DNA from: Archaeoglobaceae archaeon
Lineage (GTDB): Archaea > Halobacteriota > Archaeoglobi > Archaeoglobales > Archaeoglobaceae
DNA: 26,543 nt
Direction: 5' to 3'
Assembly (NCBI GenBank): GCA_027066965.1
Contig: JAMOMT010000160.1
Coordinates: 1-26,543, forward strand
A model generated the notes under the pieces. The model was not told the DNA's origin, ran no database searches, and saw only the letters and a program-made list of their open reading frames with translations. Positions 13,964-22,057 of the stretch are shown here, in pieces (positions within the stretch are counted from its first letter, which is position 1; each line of letters opens with the position of its first letter). The translations under genes and the position numbers were made by a program.

Positions 13964-13983
13964 AGTAACGAAAAATCGTTACT
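13964..13983. promoter_or_regulatory. Perfect inverted repeat upstream of the VIT-family gene
   Basis: AGTAACGA (13964-13971) and TCGTTACT (13976-13983) are exact reverse complements with a 4-base AAAA spacer. It overlaps or abuts the TATA-like element of the transporter gene. A metal-dependent repressor site is plausible; a role as an RNA hairpin is less likely because it lies at the promoter. Confidence 0.45.
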
Positions 13984-14087
13984 AATTTTTCTTCACTAAA
14001 CTGCGGTTAGCGTTCCACTAGATTCACCCAAAAATAATATATTCTGAAAAATCTTCAAGAAGTGTCCGGTAAGACGGGGGTGCGAGC

Positions 14088-14486
14088 TTGTACCTCTACC
14101 CGGTGGAGGTTATCGCCGACACATATGTGAGTAGAGTTGGAGGGTGTAGTGCTGAACTTGGGAAGGGTGAAATAGGCATAAACATAAACGCCCTCACGGC
14201 AAACACATCTCTTATAGCCGGAGAGAGCAAGGCGAGGTTGAAGTTCTTCGACTCGAACTATCCGTTCTTCCTAAGGAGAAAGTATAGAATAGTCGGGCTT
14301 GAGGAACACATGGATGGATACGAGCTGTCGGAAAACGGGGAGGTCGTTTTCAGCGAAGAAGAGTTTCAGAGTGAGTTTGAGGGTAGAGAGGTGATAATAA
14401 ACGCAGTCGAGGACTTCAGAATTGGAGACGACATGAGCAAGGTCATCAAGGCAATGAGAGAGAGAATAAGGAATATGGAGCTTTGA
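14088..14486 (+). CDS. Hypothetical protein coupled to Nip7-like gene
   Basis: I do not recognise this family. The 132-residue product is soluble, with an N-terminal beta-rich half (LYPVEVIADTYVSRVGG) and an acidic C-terminal half (VVFSEEEFQSEFEGREVII) ending in a basic helix (KAMRERIRN). One Cys, at about 20, is visible. The start is a TTG at 14088 with a GGGGGTG stretch 7 bases upstream; a TATA-like AATAATATATTC at 14032-14043 precedes it. It ends 2 bases before the Nip7-like start, so the two are cotranslated and may share a role in ribosome biogenesis (inference). Confidence 0.75.
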   Translation: MYLYPVEVIADTYVSRVGGCSAELGKGEIGININALTANTSLIAGESKARLKFFDSNYPFFLRRKYRIVGLEEHMDGYELSENGEVVFSEEEFQSEFEGREVIINAVEDFRIGDDMSKVIKAMRERIRNMEL

Positions 14487-14488
14487 AA

Positions 14489-15028
14489 ATGTCGCAGCCA
14501 TACGAGAGACTGGATAGCAGAAAGAAGAAGAAAAAGGTCGTGAAGAACGCTGCGAGGTTTTTCGGATTTGAAGAGAAATTAAAGAGAGAAGAATTCAAGC
14601 TGAAAGGTAAAGAAGTCTTCATGATCTCGAGAGAGCTTGAAGAAGTTCTGAAAAAAATTAGAGTTGAAGATAAGTTGGTGTGTGCGGGAATAAAGGTGGG
14701 AGAGGTTGGAAAGAAATTCAGATTCACTCTCGAGGGGGCGTTCTTCCTCGCGAAAAAAGAAAAGAAAAAAGTTTACATTGACGAAAAGGCCGAAATGCTC
14801 TTTCTTTACGGCAGGGACGTTTTCTCGTCCTCGATAGAGAAAGTCAGCAGAGACGTGAAGGAGAATGACACCGTCTTCGTCTGCAATAGGTTTGGGGATG
14901 TCATAGGAATCGGAAGAGCGAGGTTTGATATAAAAGAAATAGCAAGAAAGGGAGAAAGAGTTGCCGTGGAGAACCTCGTGGACAGAGGAGAGTACTTGAG
15001 GAAGGAGAAACTCTACGCCTCATTCTGA
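14489..15028 (+). CDS. Nip7-like pre-PUA/PUA ribosome biogenesis protein
   Basis: The 179-residue product matches the two-domain layout of Nip7: a basic N-terminal domain (KKKKKVVKNAARFFGF near 13-28, then FMISRELEEVL), and a C-terminal PUA RNA-binding domain. Family landmarks are CAGIKVGEVGKKFRFTLEGA, AEMLFLYGRDVFSSSIEKV (compare EMxFLYGN in Nip7) and VFVCNRFGDVIGIGRA (compare GVVVYNMxDxPLGFG). In eukaryotes Nip7 takes part in large-subunit and 18S rRNA processing; archaeal homologues bind RNA. An overlapping TTG at 14483 exists, but ATG 14489 has GGAG 8 bases upstream. Another archaeal PUA protein family remains a possible alternative. Confidence 0.82.
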   Translation: MSQPYERLDSRKKKKKVVKNAARFFGFEEKLKREEFKLKGKEVFMISRELEEVLKKIRVEDKLVCAGIKVGEVGKKFRFTLEGAFFLAKKEKKKVYIDEKAEMLFLYGRDVFSSSIEKVSRDVKENDTVFVCNRFGDVIGIGRARFDIKEIARKGERVAVENLVDRGEYLRKEKLYASF

Positions 15029-15177
15029 ACGGGTTCGTGTTGTTGAGTTATTTTTCTGCCGGCGTTTGCCGTGTTTATAGTCCGTTGAGAATTAGCCTCG
15101 TTCAGGTTTTCTCTACGTCGCGGATGTAGTAGAAACAGACGACTGTAACGCTAATTAGTGATTGTGCCAAAAACAGG

Positions 15178-15207
15178 TGAAAACAAAATTAAATAAATTA
15201 AAAAATT
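15178..15207 (-). terminator. T-rich terminator after glnK
   Basis: Directly after the glnK stop, the minus strand carries several T runs (ATTTTTTAATTTATTTAATTTTG), as expected for archaeal termination. The 180-base convergent gap also contains an imperfect hairpin at 15107-15135 (TTTCTCTAC with GTAGTAGAAA) and, near 15050, a short T run after the Nip7-like gene; nothing else was seen in it. Confidence 0.5.
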
Positions 15208-15546
15208 TTAAATAGCCTTTTCGCCTCTCTCCCCCGTTCTGACTCTCACCACGTCCTCTATCGGAATGATGAATATCTTTCCGTCTCCGACATTTCCCGT
15301 CCTTGCGTAGTCTGAGATTATCGTTATAACATCGTTAACTTCCTCGTCTGTTACAACGAGCTCTATCTTGACCTTCGGCAGGAGGTCTATCTCCATAACT
15401 CGCCCTCTGAACTGCAATTGCATACCCTTCTGCCTGCCTCTGCCCCTGACGTCAGTTACAGTCATGCCGTAGAAGCCTCTCTTTTCAAGCGCCTCCTTAA
15501 CATCCATGAACTTCTCAGATCTTATTATAGCCTCTATCTTCTTCAT
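15208..15546 (-). CDS. glnK: PII nitrogen regulatory protein
   Basis: A 112-residue PII signal protein that binds ATP/ADP and 2-oxoglutarate and blocks the ammonium channel when nitrogen is plentiful. It shows the family start MKKIEAIIR, the T-loop after GRGRQKG (35-41), LLPKVKIELVV, and the GDGKIFIIPIEDVVRVRTGERG signature near the end. Position 51, the uridylylated Tyr of enteric GlnB/GlnK, is Met, and position 46 is Phe, so control by uridylylation is not possible; effector binding alone is expected, as in many archaea. It overlaps amt by 4 bases and lies downstream of it on the minus strand. Confidence 0.96.
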   Translation of the reverse strand: MKKIEAIIRSEKFMDVKEALEKRGFYGMTVTDVRGRGRQKGMQLQFRGRVMEIDLLPKVKIELVVTDEEVNDVITIISDYARTGNVGDGKIFIIPIEDVVRVRTGERGEKAI

Positions 15547-17000
15547 TCCTTACCACCCCTGATGCTGAACGGCAATCCAGTTTCTGTGCAGACGAAGTTC
15601 GGATATGCAACCGTCGCGTGCTCGGTTATGTCGAGACCGATTATCTCCTCCTCTGGGCTCACTCTGATACCCATGGTCTTCTTGAGTATCCAGAAGAGTA
15701 TCAGTCCGCATCCGAAGGCCCAAGCGAAGTTAACCGCAGCGCTGATGAGCTGGCAGAGGAAGAACCCCGGATTCCCGTAGAGTAAACCTGTAACATGAGG
15801 TCCGGCAGTTGTGTAAACGCCATATGTGCCGTCGGCGAATATACCCAAGGATATGAGACCCCAGGTACCGTTGAAACCGTGGACAGCAACAGCACCAACC
15901 ATGTCGTCTATTCCGTGGTTCTCGAGGAACCAGTAGCCGTAGCAGACTATGAACCCCGCAACTATGCCTATCACCACAGCCGCCCAAGAGTTAACCCAAG
16001 CACAGGGCGCTGTTATAGCGACGAGTCCTGCGAGAGCTCCGTTGCATGTCATGCCGACGTCTGGCTTACCGTTCTTGACCCAAGTTATGAACATCGCAGT
16101 CGCCGCTGCAGCAGCTCCAGCGAGGTTGGTGTTAACAGCTATCACTGCAATTCTGAGCTCGTGCGCTGAGAGTGTGGAACCGGGGTTGAAACCGAACCAG
16201 CCGAACCAGAGTATGAATGTTCCAAGAACCGCGTAGGCTATGTTGTGTCCCGGTATTGGCCTTGGATTGCCGTTCTCGTCGTACTTACCTATCCTCGGTC
16301 CGAGCATTATGCAAGCTGCCAAAGCGATGTAACCACCTATCGCGTGAACAACTCCACTGCCTGCAAAGTCAAGAGCTCCGTAGCCACCTCCGAGCTTGAC
16401 CATGAACGGTGCAGAGCTAAGCCATCCACCACCCCAAAGCCAGTGACCGTATATCGGGTAGATTATCGCGGAAATCACTGCGCTGTATATTACATAGACC
16501 GAGAACTTCGGCCTCTCAGCAATCGCACCGCTGACTATAGTTGCTGCAGTCGCGCAGAACACGAGTTCGAAGAACCATATAGCCATGGTTGAGACATCGT
16601 AAGCCTTTCCAGCCAAAAACCAGCCCGTGGTTCCTATTATTCCGAGGTTGTCGCTAGGCCAGTTCGCACCCATCATTATGGCATAACCCATGACCCAGAA
16701 GGCGAGAGAACCTATGACATAGTCTATGAGGTTCTTCATCATGACGTTGGCGACGTTCTTAGTTCTAGCAAACCCTGTCTCTACGAGAGCGAATCCAGCC
16801 TGCATGAACATGACGAGGAAACCACAGATCAATGTCCACGCGAAGTCCACTGGCCAGCCGGGGTGCTCCTTGAGAGTCTTTGCACCTGTCGCGTCTCCCT
16901 GCATCAGTGGAGATATTGCGAGAGTTGGCGCTGCTGTCACGAGCAACAGCAGGCTCACTATCGCTATCAGGATTACAGCTCTCCTAACTCTCTCACTCAT
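15543..17000 (-). CDS. amt: Ammonium transporter Amt
   Basis: An 11-helix ammonium channel of 485 residues. The N-terminus has a cleavable-looking hydrophobic signal (VILIAIVSLLLLVTAAPTLA) before the first core helix, as in many Amt proteins. The pore's twin histidines are in GSGVVHAIGGY and AVAVHGFNGTWG, and the family segments FVETGFAR-like ALVETGFARTKN and LWFGWFGFNPGS are present. A GTG/ATG-rich extension to 17027 is open, but ATG 17000 has GGTGGT just upstream. It is followed by glnK with a 4-base overlap, the standard amt-glnK pair, in which PII docks on the channel's inner face. Confidence 0.96.
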   Translation of the reverse strand: MSERVRRAVILIAIVSLLLLVTAAPTLAISPLMQGDATGAKTLKEHPGWPVDFAWTLICGFLVMFMQAGFALVETGFARTKNVANVMMKNLIDYVIGSLAFWVMGYAIMMGANWPSDNLGIIGTTGWFLAGKAYDVSTMAIWFFELVFCATAATIVSGAIAERPKFSVYVIYSAVISAIIYPIYGHWLWGGGWLSSAPFMVKLGGGYGALDFAGSGVVHAIGGYIALAACIMLGPRIGKYDENGNPRPIPGHNIAYAVLGTFILWFGWFGFNPGSTLSAHELRIAVIAVNTNLAGAAAAATAMFITWVKNGKPDVGMTCNGALAGLVAITAPCAWVNSWAAVVIGIVAGFIVCYGYWFLENHGIDDMVGAVAVHGFNGTWGLISLGIFADGTYGVYTTAGPHVTGLLYGNPGFFLCQLISAAVNFAWAFGCGLILFWILKKTMGIRVSPEEEIIGLDITEHATVAYPNFVCTETGLPFSIRGGKE

Positions 17001-17031
17001 CCCACCACCGGACGCACGATATGCCACAGTT

Positions 17032-17047
17032 TTAAAAAATTTTTTAA
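17032..17047. promoter_or_regulatory. AT palindrome at the amt promoter, with flanking repeats
   Basis: TTAAAAAATTTTTTAA is a perfect 16-base palindrome about 35 bases upstream of the amt start and probably includes its TATA box. TATGCC (17020-17025) and GGCATA (17054-17059) flank it as an inverted repeat. Further towards the ABC genes, ATCTTTC (17101-17107) and GAAAGAT (17127-17133) form another. Nitrogen control is plausible for the first set but unproven. Confidence 0.35.
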
Positions 17048-17240
17048 TGATACGGCATAATAGCTAATAATTCTTCATACAATTTCATCGGACTTAAGAA
17101 ATCTTTCAAAGAGAGTGGAAAGTTTCGAAAGATGATTAACAGAAGTGATTAGGAACAAATCCATGGAGTGCGAACTTGTCAGCCAAAAAAGAGATATGTT
17201 ATTCTTATTTTTCTTGAACATTACAGGGGGTAGGTCAGAA

Positions 17241-18152
17241 TTGGCAATAAAGGCAAAGAACCTAGAAAAGTCATTCGACGGTAAAAAAGTCCTGAACGAT
17301 ATTTCCTTCAGCGTTAAAAAGGGTGAGGTTTTTGGATACCTTGGACCTAATGGTGCAGGAAAGACAACTACTGTCAGAATCCTCACAGGCTTGATAAAAC
17401 CAGATAGAGGAGAAGTCTTCGTTTGTGGCCGTAACGTGTCAAAAGAGCCAGTAAAAGTAAGAGAAAAAATTGGAATCCTACCAGAAGTCTCAAACGTTTA
17501 TCCGGACTTGACGGCATGGCAGAACCTTATGCTTGCTTCGCAGCTCTACGGGTTGGAAAAGAAAGTTGCTGAAAAGAGGGGAGAAAAGCTCCTGAAAGAA
17601 TTTGGGATTTATGGAGTTAAAAACTCGAAGGTCAAAACGTTCTCAAAGGGTATGAAGCAGAAGTTGATGTTCTGTATGGCTCTAATTTCCGAACCCGAGG
17701 TAATTTTTCTGGACGAACCAACATCTGGTTTAGACGTGGCAAGTGCAAGGATGCTCAGAGAAAAAATTCTGGAAATGAAGGACCTCGGAACTACTGTTTT
17801 TCTTACATCTCACAACATGAGCGAGGTAGATGTGCTCTGCGATAAGGTTGCTATAATTAAAGGTGGAAAAATAATAGCCAAAGATACACCAGACGGCATA
17901 AAGGAACTTGTAGGTGGAAGCGTTGCAGTTGAAGTTAAATTTGAAAACGGATTTGGGAATGGAGTTGAACTAAGCAAACTTAGGGGCAAAAAGGCAGGGG
18001 ATAGGTACGTCATCTACACCACCGATCCAAACGAGACAATATGTCAAATAGTTGAGTTCGCCAAGAAAAAGAGAGTTAGAATAATCTCGATAAATACAAG
18101 ATCTCCCTCTCTTGAAGACGCTTTTCTCAAAATCTTGGGGGAGATAGTGTGA
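17241..18152 (+). CDS. ABC transporter ATP-binding protein
   Basis: A 303-residue ATPase of the ABC-2 exporter type (CcmA/NatA/DrrA-like). Walker A is GPNGAGKTT (35-43), the signature is FSKGMKQK, Walker B is VIFLDEPTSGLD and the H-loop is LTSHNM; a C-terminal accessory domain of about 80 residues follows. The frame is open from 17145, but those 32 residues do not fit the family. TTG 17241 starts exactly at AIKAKNLEKSF and has GGGGGTAGGT upstream. Overlaps the permease gene by 4 bases. Substrate unknown. The pair looks somewhat more AT-rich than the neighbours by eye. Confidence 0.95.
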   Translation: MAIKAKNLEKSFDGKKVLNDISFSVKKGEVFGYLGPNGAGKTTTVRILTGLIKPDRGEVFVCGRNVSKEPVKVREKIGILPEVSNVYPDLTAWQNLMLASQLYGLEKKVAEKRGEKLLKEFGIYGVKNSKVKTFSKGMKQKLMFCMALISEPEVIFLDEPTSGLDVASARMLREKILEMKDLGTTVFLTSHNMSEVDVLCDKVAIIKGGKIIAKDTPDGIKELVGGSVAVEVKFENGFGNGVELSKLRGKKAGDRYVIYTTDPNETICQIVEFAKKKRVRIISINTRSPSLEDAFLKILGEIV

Positions 18153-18865
18153 AAGCTTTGGCCATAGCAAAAAAGGATGTTTTAGTGTACTACCTAAAGG
18201 GTCCAGTCGTTATATTTGGTATCCTGCTACCAATATTCCTGTTCTTAGCTTTCTGGATTGGTAGACACCTACAACTAAACTTCCTAATAGCAGGTCTAAT
18301 AGCAATGACTGTGTTTTTCTCCTCGACTTCTGTCTCACCGGTCATAGCCCCATGGGAAGGACAGATGAGAACACTTGAGAGACTTTTAACATATCCCATT
18401 GACGTCAAAACCGTAGTACTCGGAGACGTAATAGCATCATCAATCTTCGGAATTTTGCTCACAACAATCCCCATCGCAATAGCATTTGCCTTAGGCCTAA
18501 GCATTAACCCCCTAATAGCAATAGGAGTGATAATCTCGGCCATATGTTTCTCAAGTCTTGGCTTGCTGTTCTCAGCTTATCCCTCAAACATACCAGCGAC
18601 AGTTATGATGATATCTGCATTGGTCAGATTTCCGATGATATTTATAAGTGGGATATTTATCCCCTTAAACAAGTTACCCGAATTTGGTAAAGTTTTAGCT
18701 TACCTCTCTCCACTGACCTACTTCACAGATATATCAAGATTTTGTCTCGGATTGAGAACATTTTTCCCCGTTTACTTAGATTTTACCATTTTGATAACGT
18801 ATACTTTACTGTTTTTTATCTTATCTGTTAAGCTTCATGAGAGGGCACTGTTGAGGAGATTATAA
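18149..18865 (+). CDS. ABC-2 type transporter permease
   Basis: A 238-residue membrane protein with six hydrophobic segments, the partner of the ATPase just upstream. Typical ABC-2 features are the N-terminal AIAKKDVLVYYLKGPV segment entering helix 1, and the conserved FPMIFISGIFIPLNKLPEF loop, then LAYLSPLTYFTDISR near the end. The GTG start overlaps the ATPase stop as GTGA. The substrate could be a drug, lipid or ion; nothing nearby narrows it. Confidence 0.92.
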   Translation: MKALAIAKKDVLVYYLKGPVVIFGILLPIFLFLAFWIGRHLQLNFLIAGLIAMTVFFSSTSVSPVIAPWEGQMRTLERLLTYPIDVKTVVLGDVIASSIFGILLTTIPIAIAFALGLSINPLIAIGVIISAICFSSLGLLFSAYPSNIPATVMMISALVRFPMIFISGIFIPLNKLPEFGKVLAYLSPLTYFTDISRFCLGLRTFFPVYLDFTILITYTLLFFILSVKLHERALLRRL

Positions 18866-18895
18866 TTAAATTTATTGATATCTTAAAATAATTTC

Positions 18896-19687
18896 TTACT
18901 TAAATATTACAGCAAGTATATACACTCTGTAAAAAACGAGTTCCACCAAGCCGTTAATGGCCATGTTCTCAAACTCCCTTCTGACTATCTCAAGAAACTT
19001 TCTCCTATAGGCCTCGTCAACTCCATCAGCTTTTTCGTAAAATTTCGGGTTTAGGTAAGCAGCAACAGCTCCAGAGTTGAATATCTTAAGTAGCTCCTCG
19101 GGCGTGTGTCTCGTTACAACCTTCTCGATCCTGCAGTGCTCAACTTCAAACCCATGCCTCTCGAAGAGCTTTATGTACTCCTCCTCACTGTCGAGGAAAA
19201 ACCAGGGACTTCTAAAGTGCTTGAAGATTTTCCCTATCTCAGAGTTTCTGACGGCTTCAACTGCCCTGAGAAAAGTGGGCGAGTAGTCCTTTCTCGCAGG
19301 AGCCTGAACTCCAACCTTACCTCCATCCCTCAGGCAGGCTTTAAACCTCTCGAGAGCCCTATCGGCATCGAACCACTGAAAAGACGAGTTCGAAAAGATG
19401 ATGTCGAACTCGTTCTCGAATTCTAAGTCCTCAACTCTCATGACGTAAAACTCGACCCCCTTAACCCTCTTTTTTGCTTCCTCTATCATTTTTCTTGAGC
19501 TGTCGATTCCAACGATTCTACCCTTCGTTATTTCTCTTATCACTGCCGTAAGGGCTCCGTTACCGCATCCAGCGTCGAGAACATCGTCTTTTTCGCCAAT
19601 TCTCAGCAGTTCGATCAGCCTAATCCCAGCGTTTTTCTGAACTATCGCTACTCGGGAGTATTCTCTGGCAACTTCGTCGAAGTTCAC
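18896..19687 (-). CDS. Class I SAM-dependent methyltransferase
   Basis: A 263-residue Rossmann-fold methyltransferase. SAM-binding motif I is VLDAGCGNGALT (about 35-46), the acidic residue of motif II is in GIDSSRKMIEEA, and motif IV is FDIIFSNSSFQWF. The SNSSFQWF segment and the overall pattern resemble the trans-aconitate 2-methyltransferase / BioC-like group, but the substrate cannot be told. The GTG start at 19687 has a TATA-like element (AAAATTTTAA, 19711-19720) about 26 bases upstream, so it is probably leaderless. Transcribed alone. Confidence 0.9.
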   Translation of the reverse strand: MNFDEVAREYSRVAIVQKNAGIRLIELLRIGEKDDVLDAGCGNGALTAVIREITKGRIVGIDSSRKMIEEAKKRVKGVEFYVMRVEDLEFENEFDIIFSNSSFQWFDADRALERFKACLRDGGKVGVQAPARKDYSPTFLRAVEAVRNSEIGKIFKHFRSPWFFLDSEEEYIKLFERHGFEVEHCRIEKVVTRHTPEELLKIFNSGAVAAYLNPKFYEKADGVDEAYRRKFLEIVRREFENMAINGLVELVFYRVYILAVIFK

Positions 19688-19726
19688 GAACTGAATTAAG
19701 TTCAGAAAGTTTAAAATTTTTCAACA

Positions 19727-20365
19727 TTAAAAATGGACTCGACTTGCAGATCTATCAAGCTCGTAGTGGACTATCACGACGCACTGGTCTGCCTGGAGGC
19801 TGATAGGAGATAGAGAGACCGTGACGTCTGCGTAAGCCTCTACGATCTTTTCATCTTCCTCGCTCAAGCCGAGGTGATCGCCCAAGACGAACGCAAGCTT
19901 TTTCCCGAACTTCACGCTTCTGATGTCCTCTCCATTTTCTTTCAGGTAGTAAATTCTATATCCACCATCTTCAAGCTCTGAAAGTACGTCTTTCAGGTTC
20001 TTTCTGGCAACGTAAATTCCAGGAGTGCTCCTAACCCACCCAATCTGCTCTCCAGATTTAAAATTTACTGATAAAGCTTTTCTTATCAGACCTCCAATGT
20101 TTCTCTCATCCGGAGCCATGTACCTCACTTCGTTCCCCTTGACGAGAATTGCCTTTGGAGGGTCAGGCTCTCCTTTCAGAACTGCTATGGCCATCGAATC
20201 TTTTCTGACTCCGTGAGAGACGAATATCACTTGGGCGATGAACCTACAAACTAAGTCCATCCTGCCGGCACTTCCCGGCATGTCGTTGAGGTTAAAAGGA
20301 GCGGTTGTTGCCTTACTACATACGATAACGAAAACGCGATCTATTTCAGAAAAAATGCTTGACAT
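19727..20365 (-). CDS. trmY: tRNA (pseudouridine(54)-N1)-methyltransferase TrmY
   Basis: TrmY is a SPOUT-class methyltransferase that makes N1-methylpseudouridine at position 54 of archaeal tRNA. The 212-residue protein shows family landmarks VFVIVCSKATTAPFNLNDMP, GSAGRMDLVCRF, LKGEPDPPKAILVKG, EVRYMAPDERN and the knotted SAM site GKKLAFVLGDHLGLSEEDE. The usual GHKA near the N-terminus is CSKA here. Third gene after the CBS and zinc-ribbon genes, 17 bases downstream of the latter, so probably one transcript. Confidence 0.94.
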   Translation of the reverse strand: MSSIFSEIDRVFVIVCSKATTAPFNLNDMPGSAGRMDLVCRFIAQVIFVSHGVRKDSMAIAVLKGEPDPPKAILVKGNEVRYMAPDERNIGGLIRKALSVNFKSGEQIGWVRSTPGIYVARKNLKDVLSELEDGGYRIYYLKENGEDIRSVKFGKKLAFVLGDHLGLSEEDEKIVEAYADVTVSLSPISLQADQCVVIVHYELDRSASRVHF

Positions 20366-20382
20366 AAAAGTAAAAGGAAAAA

Positions 20383-20601
20383 CTACTCAACCGGCTTTCT
20401 CCTCTTCTTCGGCATGCACTTTTCGCAAACAGGCACAACTTCAACGTAGTTCTTGTACATACCCCTCCTCCACACTCCTATGTAGTGAAGGTGTTCGAAG
20501 CACGTGGGCTTCTTGCAGATCGAGCATCTCCTCCAAGTCTTTCCTTCGTCCTTAGCTCTGAGCTCCTTACCGCATATACCACACTTCAGCTCTTCCGCCA
20601 T
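20383..20601 (-). CDS. Small zinc-ribbon protein
   Basis: A 72-residue protein with three Cys pairs that could hold two zinc ions: CGICGK (8-13), CSICKKPTC (about 27-35) and CEKC (near 61-64), plus a His-rich EHLHY after the second. The C-terminus is basic (KKRRKP), suggesting nucleic-acid binding. The start is fixed by GAGGTGA 5 bases before ATG 20601; the GTG at 20610 lies inside that ribosome site. It sits between a CBS protein gene (stop at 20612) and trmY. Specific function unknown. Confidence 0.85.
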   Translation of the reverse strand: MAEELKCGICGKELRAKDEGKTWRRCSICKKPTCFEHLHYIGVWRRGMYKNYVEVVPVCEKCMPKKRRKPVE

Positions 20602-20611
20602 CGCTATCACC

Positions 20612-21010
20612 TCACTCGGATTCCAGTTCCTTTACTCCGTATTCGGCTATCACCCTCGCGAGGTCCGCTGCCGTGAATATCCCCTCGACCTCCTCCGTCT
20701 CCTCGTTGAGGATTACGAGTCTCTTTATCTTCATGTCAGCCATTATCCTCGCGGATTCAACTATGTCGTAATCGGGAGTCACGACGATGAGAGGAGCGGA
20801 ACAGTACTTACCAATCTCCTCGTTGAGGTTCCCTTCGAGCAGAACCTTCGACAGCAAGTCTCTCTCGGTGAATATGCCGTAAGGCTTTCCGTCTTTTGTA
20901 ACCAGCACACATCCTATCTTTTTCTCACCCATTATTTTGCAAGCCTCTATAACGGGCGTCTTGTGGTCAACGGACACAACATCCTTAACCATTACGTCAC
21001 CTATTTTCAT
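20612..21010 (-). CDS. Two-CBS-domain protein
   Basis: A 132-residue protein made of a tandem CBS pair, a module that binds adenine nucleotides or SAM and usually regulates a partner. First CBS: DVMVKDVVSVDHKTPVIEAC to GIFTERDLLSKV. Second CBS: CSAPLIVVTPDYDIVESARI to GIFTAADLARVI. The frame extends to 21097, but ATG 21010 begins exactly at the domain, has AGGA 6 bases upstream and a TATA-like GTTTATCC about 26 bases upstream. First gene of the CBS / zinc-ribbon / trmY set. Its partner is not evident. Confidence 0.92.
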   Translation of the reverse strand: MKIGDVMVKDVVSVDHKTPVIEACKIMGEKKIGCVLVTKDGKPYGIFTERDLLSKVLLEGNLNEEIGKYCSAPLIVVTPDYDIVESARIMADMKIKRLVILNEETEEVEGIFTAADLARVIAEYGVKELESE

Positions 21011-21174
21011 GATTTGTCCTATGATTACAAAAGGATAAACAGTTTTCGGTTTTTGCTCATTCTCGCCTTCCACTTTGCCACTTCGTATTCGCATCAACTC
21101 AACTTACAATCCCGGCGCAGAGGCACAAAAGTACAAAGGTAAAGGTTTATAAAACTCTGGGAGAAGTTCGGATT

Positions 21175-21348
21175 ATGCCGAAGAAGAGGGAAGCTCCTCC
21201 CCTGATGTCCTCCGCAGGTATAATGAGGTACTTCGAAGAAGAGAGAACACAGATACAGATAAGCCCAAAGAGCGTAGTAATATTCGGGTTCGTCATGGGT
21301 TTCCTTGTGCTGATACTCAACGCCTACTACGGGCTGTGGCCCAAGTAA
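21175..21348 (+). CDS. secG: Preprotein translocase subunit Sec61-beta (archaeal SecG)
   Basis: A 57-residue tail-anchored protein, the small beta subunit of the archaeal SecYE-beta channel. It has the family pattern: a basic start MPKKREAPPLMSSAGIMRYF, the conserved segment EERTQIQISPKSVV, and one C-terminal membrane helix (VIFGFVMGFLVLILNAYYG, about 36-54). TTTATAAAA at 21146-21154 is 25 bases before the ATG, so the message is leaderless. Too short for many gene callers but clear by pattern and length. Confidence 0.95.
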   Translation: MPKKREAPPLMSSAGIMRYFEEERTQIQISPKSVVIFGFVMGFLVLILNAYYGLWPK

Positions 21349-21382
21349 GGCGAAAGGGAGTGTCAAGGGCAAACTGCTGCTA

Positions 21383-21397
21383 AGTTGTTCAACAACT
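21383..21397. promoter_or_regulatory. 15-base palindrome upstream of engB
   Basis: AGTTGTT-C-AACAACT is a perfect palindrome with a single central base. It lies between the Sec61-beta stop and the TATA-like GTTTAAAAAACG of engB. The one-base centre argues for a protein-binding site over an RNA hairpin. Confidence 0.35.
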
Positions 21398-21430
21398 CAG
21401 TAAAACCAGTTTAAAAAACGAAAAGAATAG

Positions 21431-22006
21431 ATGACAGAAAAACTTCTTGTGTTCGTTGGCAGATCTAACGTTGGGAAATCAACTCTATTTTCTGCCCTTT
21501 TTGGAGTAAAAGTTAGAAAGGGTAAGAGACCCGGAACAACCATAAAACCGAATTTTTTCAGAGCTGGAGAAGTCCTGGCAGTTGACTTACCCGGATACGG
21601 ATACATGAAGGGTATCAGCTGGGAGTTCAGTGAGAAGGTGAGAGACTTTATTGTTCACTATGTAGAGGAAAACGCCAAATCGATAGTGCTCGCTATTCAA
21701 GTGATAGACCTCCCAGCTTTCAGGGAGATAGTTGAGAGGTGGGAGGATAGGGGAGAGAAGCCGATAGATGTGGAGATGTGTGAGTTTCTAAAGGAAGTTT
21801 GCAAAAACGTCGTAGTGGCTGCGAACAAGATAGACAAGCTTGACAGAAAAGAAGTTGAGGAGGAACTCGAATACGCAAGGAGAAAGTTAGACGCTGAAGT
21901 TATACCCATCTGTGCAAAAAAGGGAAATATCAGCTCTCTGAGAAATAGGATAACCGAAATACTGAGAAAAGAGGGTGCTAACGTCTCTTTTAGAGCGAGC
22001 AGGTGA
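21431..22006 (+). CDS. engB: EngB-family GTP-binding protein
   Basis: A 191-residue small GTPase of the EngB/YsxC/YihA family, linked in bacteria to large ribosomal subunit assembly. G1 is GRSNVGKS (10-17), the switch segment RPGTTIKPNFF follows, G3 is DLPGYGYMK, G4 is ANKIDK and G5 is ICAKKG. The ATG at 21431 starts directly at the first strand. It is transcribed in the same direction as Sec61-beta but separated by about 80 bases with its own TATA-like element. Confidence 0.94.
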   Translation: MTEKLLVFVGRSNVGKSTLFSALFGVKVRKGKRPGTTIKPNFFRAGEVLAVDLPGYGYMKGISWEFSEKVRDFIVHYVEENAKSIVLAIQVIDLPAFREIVERWEDRGEKPIDVEMCEFLKEVCKNVVVAANKIDKLDRKEVEEELEYARRKLDAEVIPICAKKGNISSLRNRITEILRKEGANVSFRASR

Positions 22007-22057
22007 GAACACGTAAGGCGAGTAGATCAGGAAACAAAGTAAGGGAAAATCAAAAAA

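Noticed and set aside
15029..15207. Small RNA gene in the nip7/glnK convergent gap
   Set aside because: There is only one imperfect hairpin (15107-15135) and T runs; no C/D box pair or tRNA-like fold was found.
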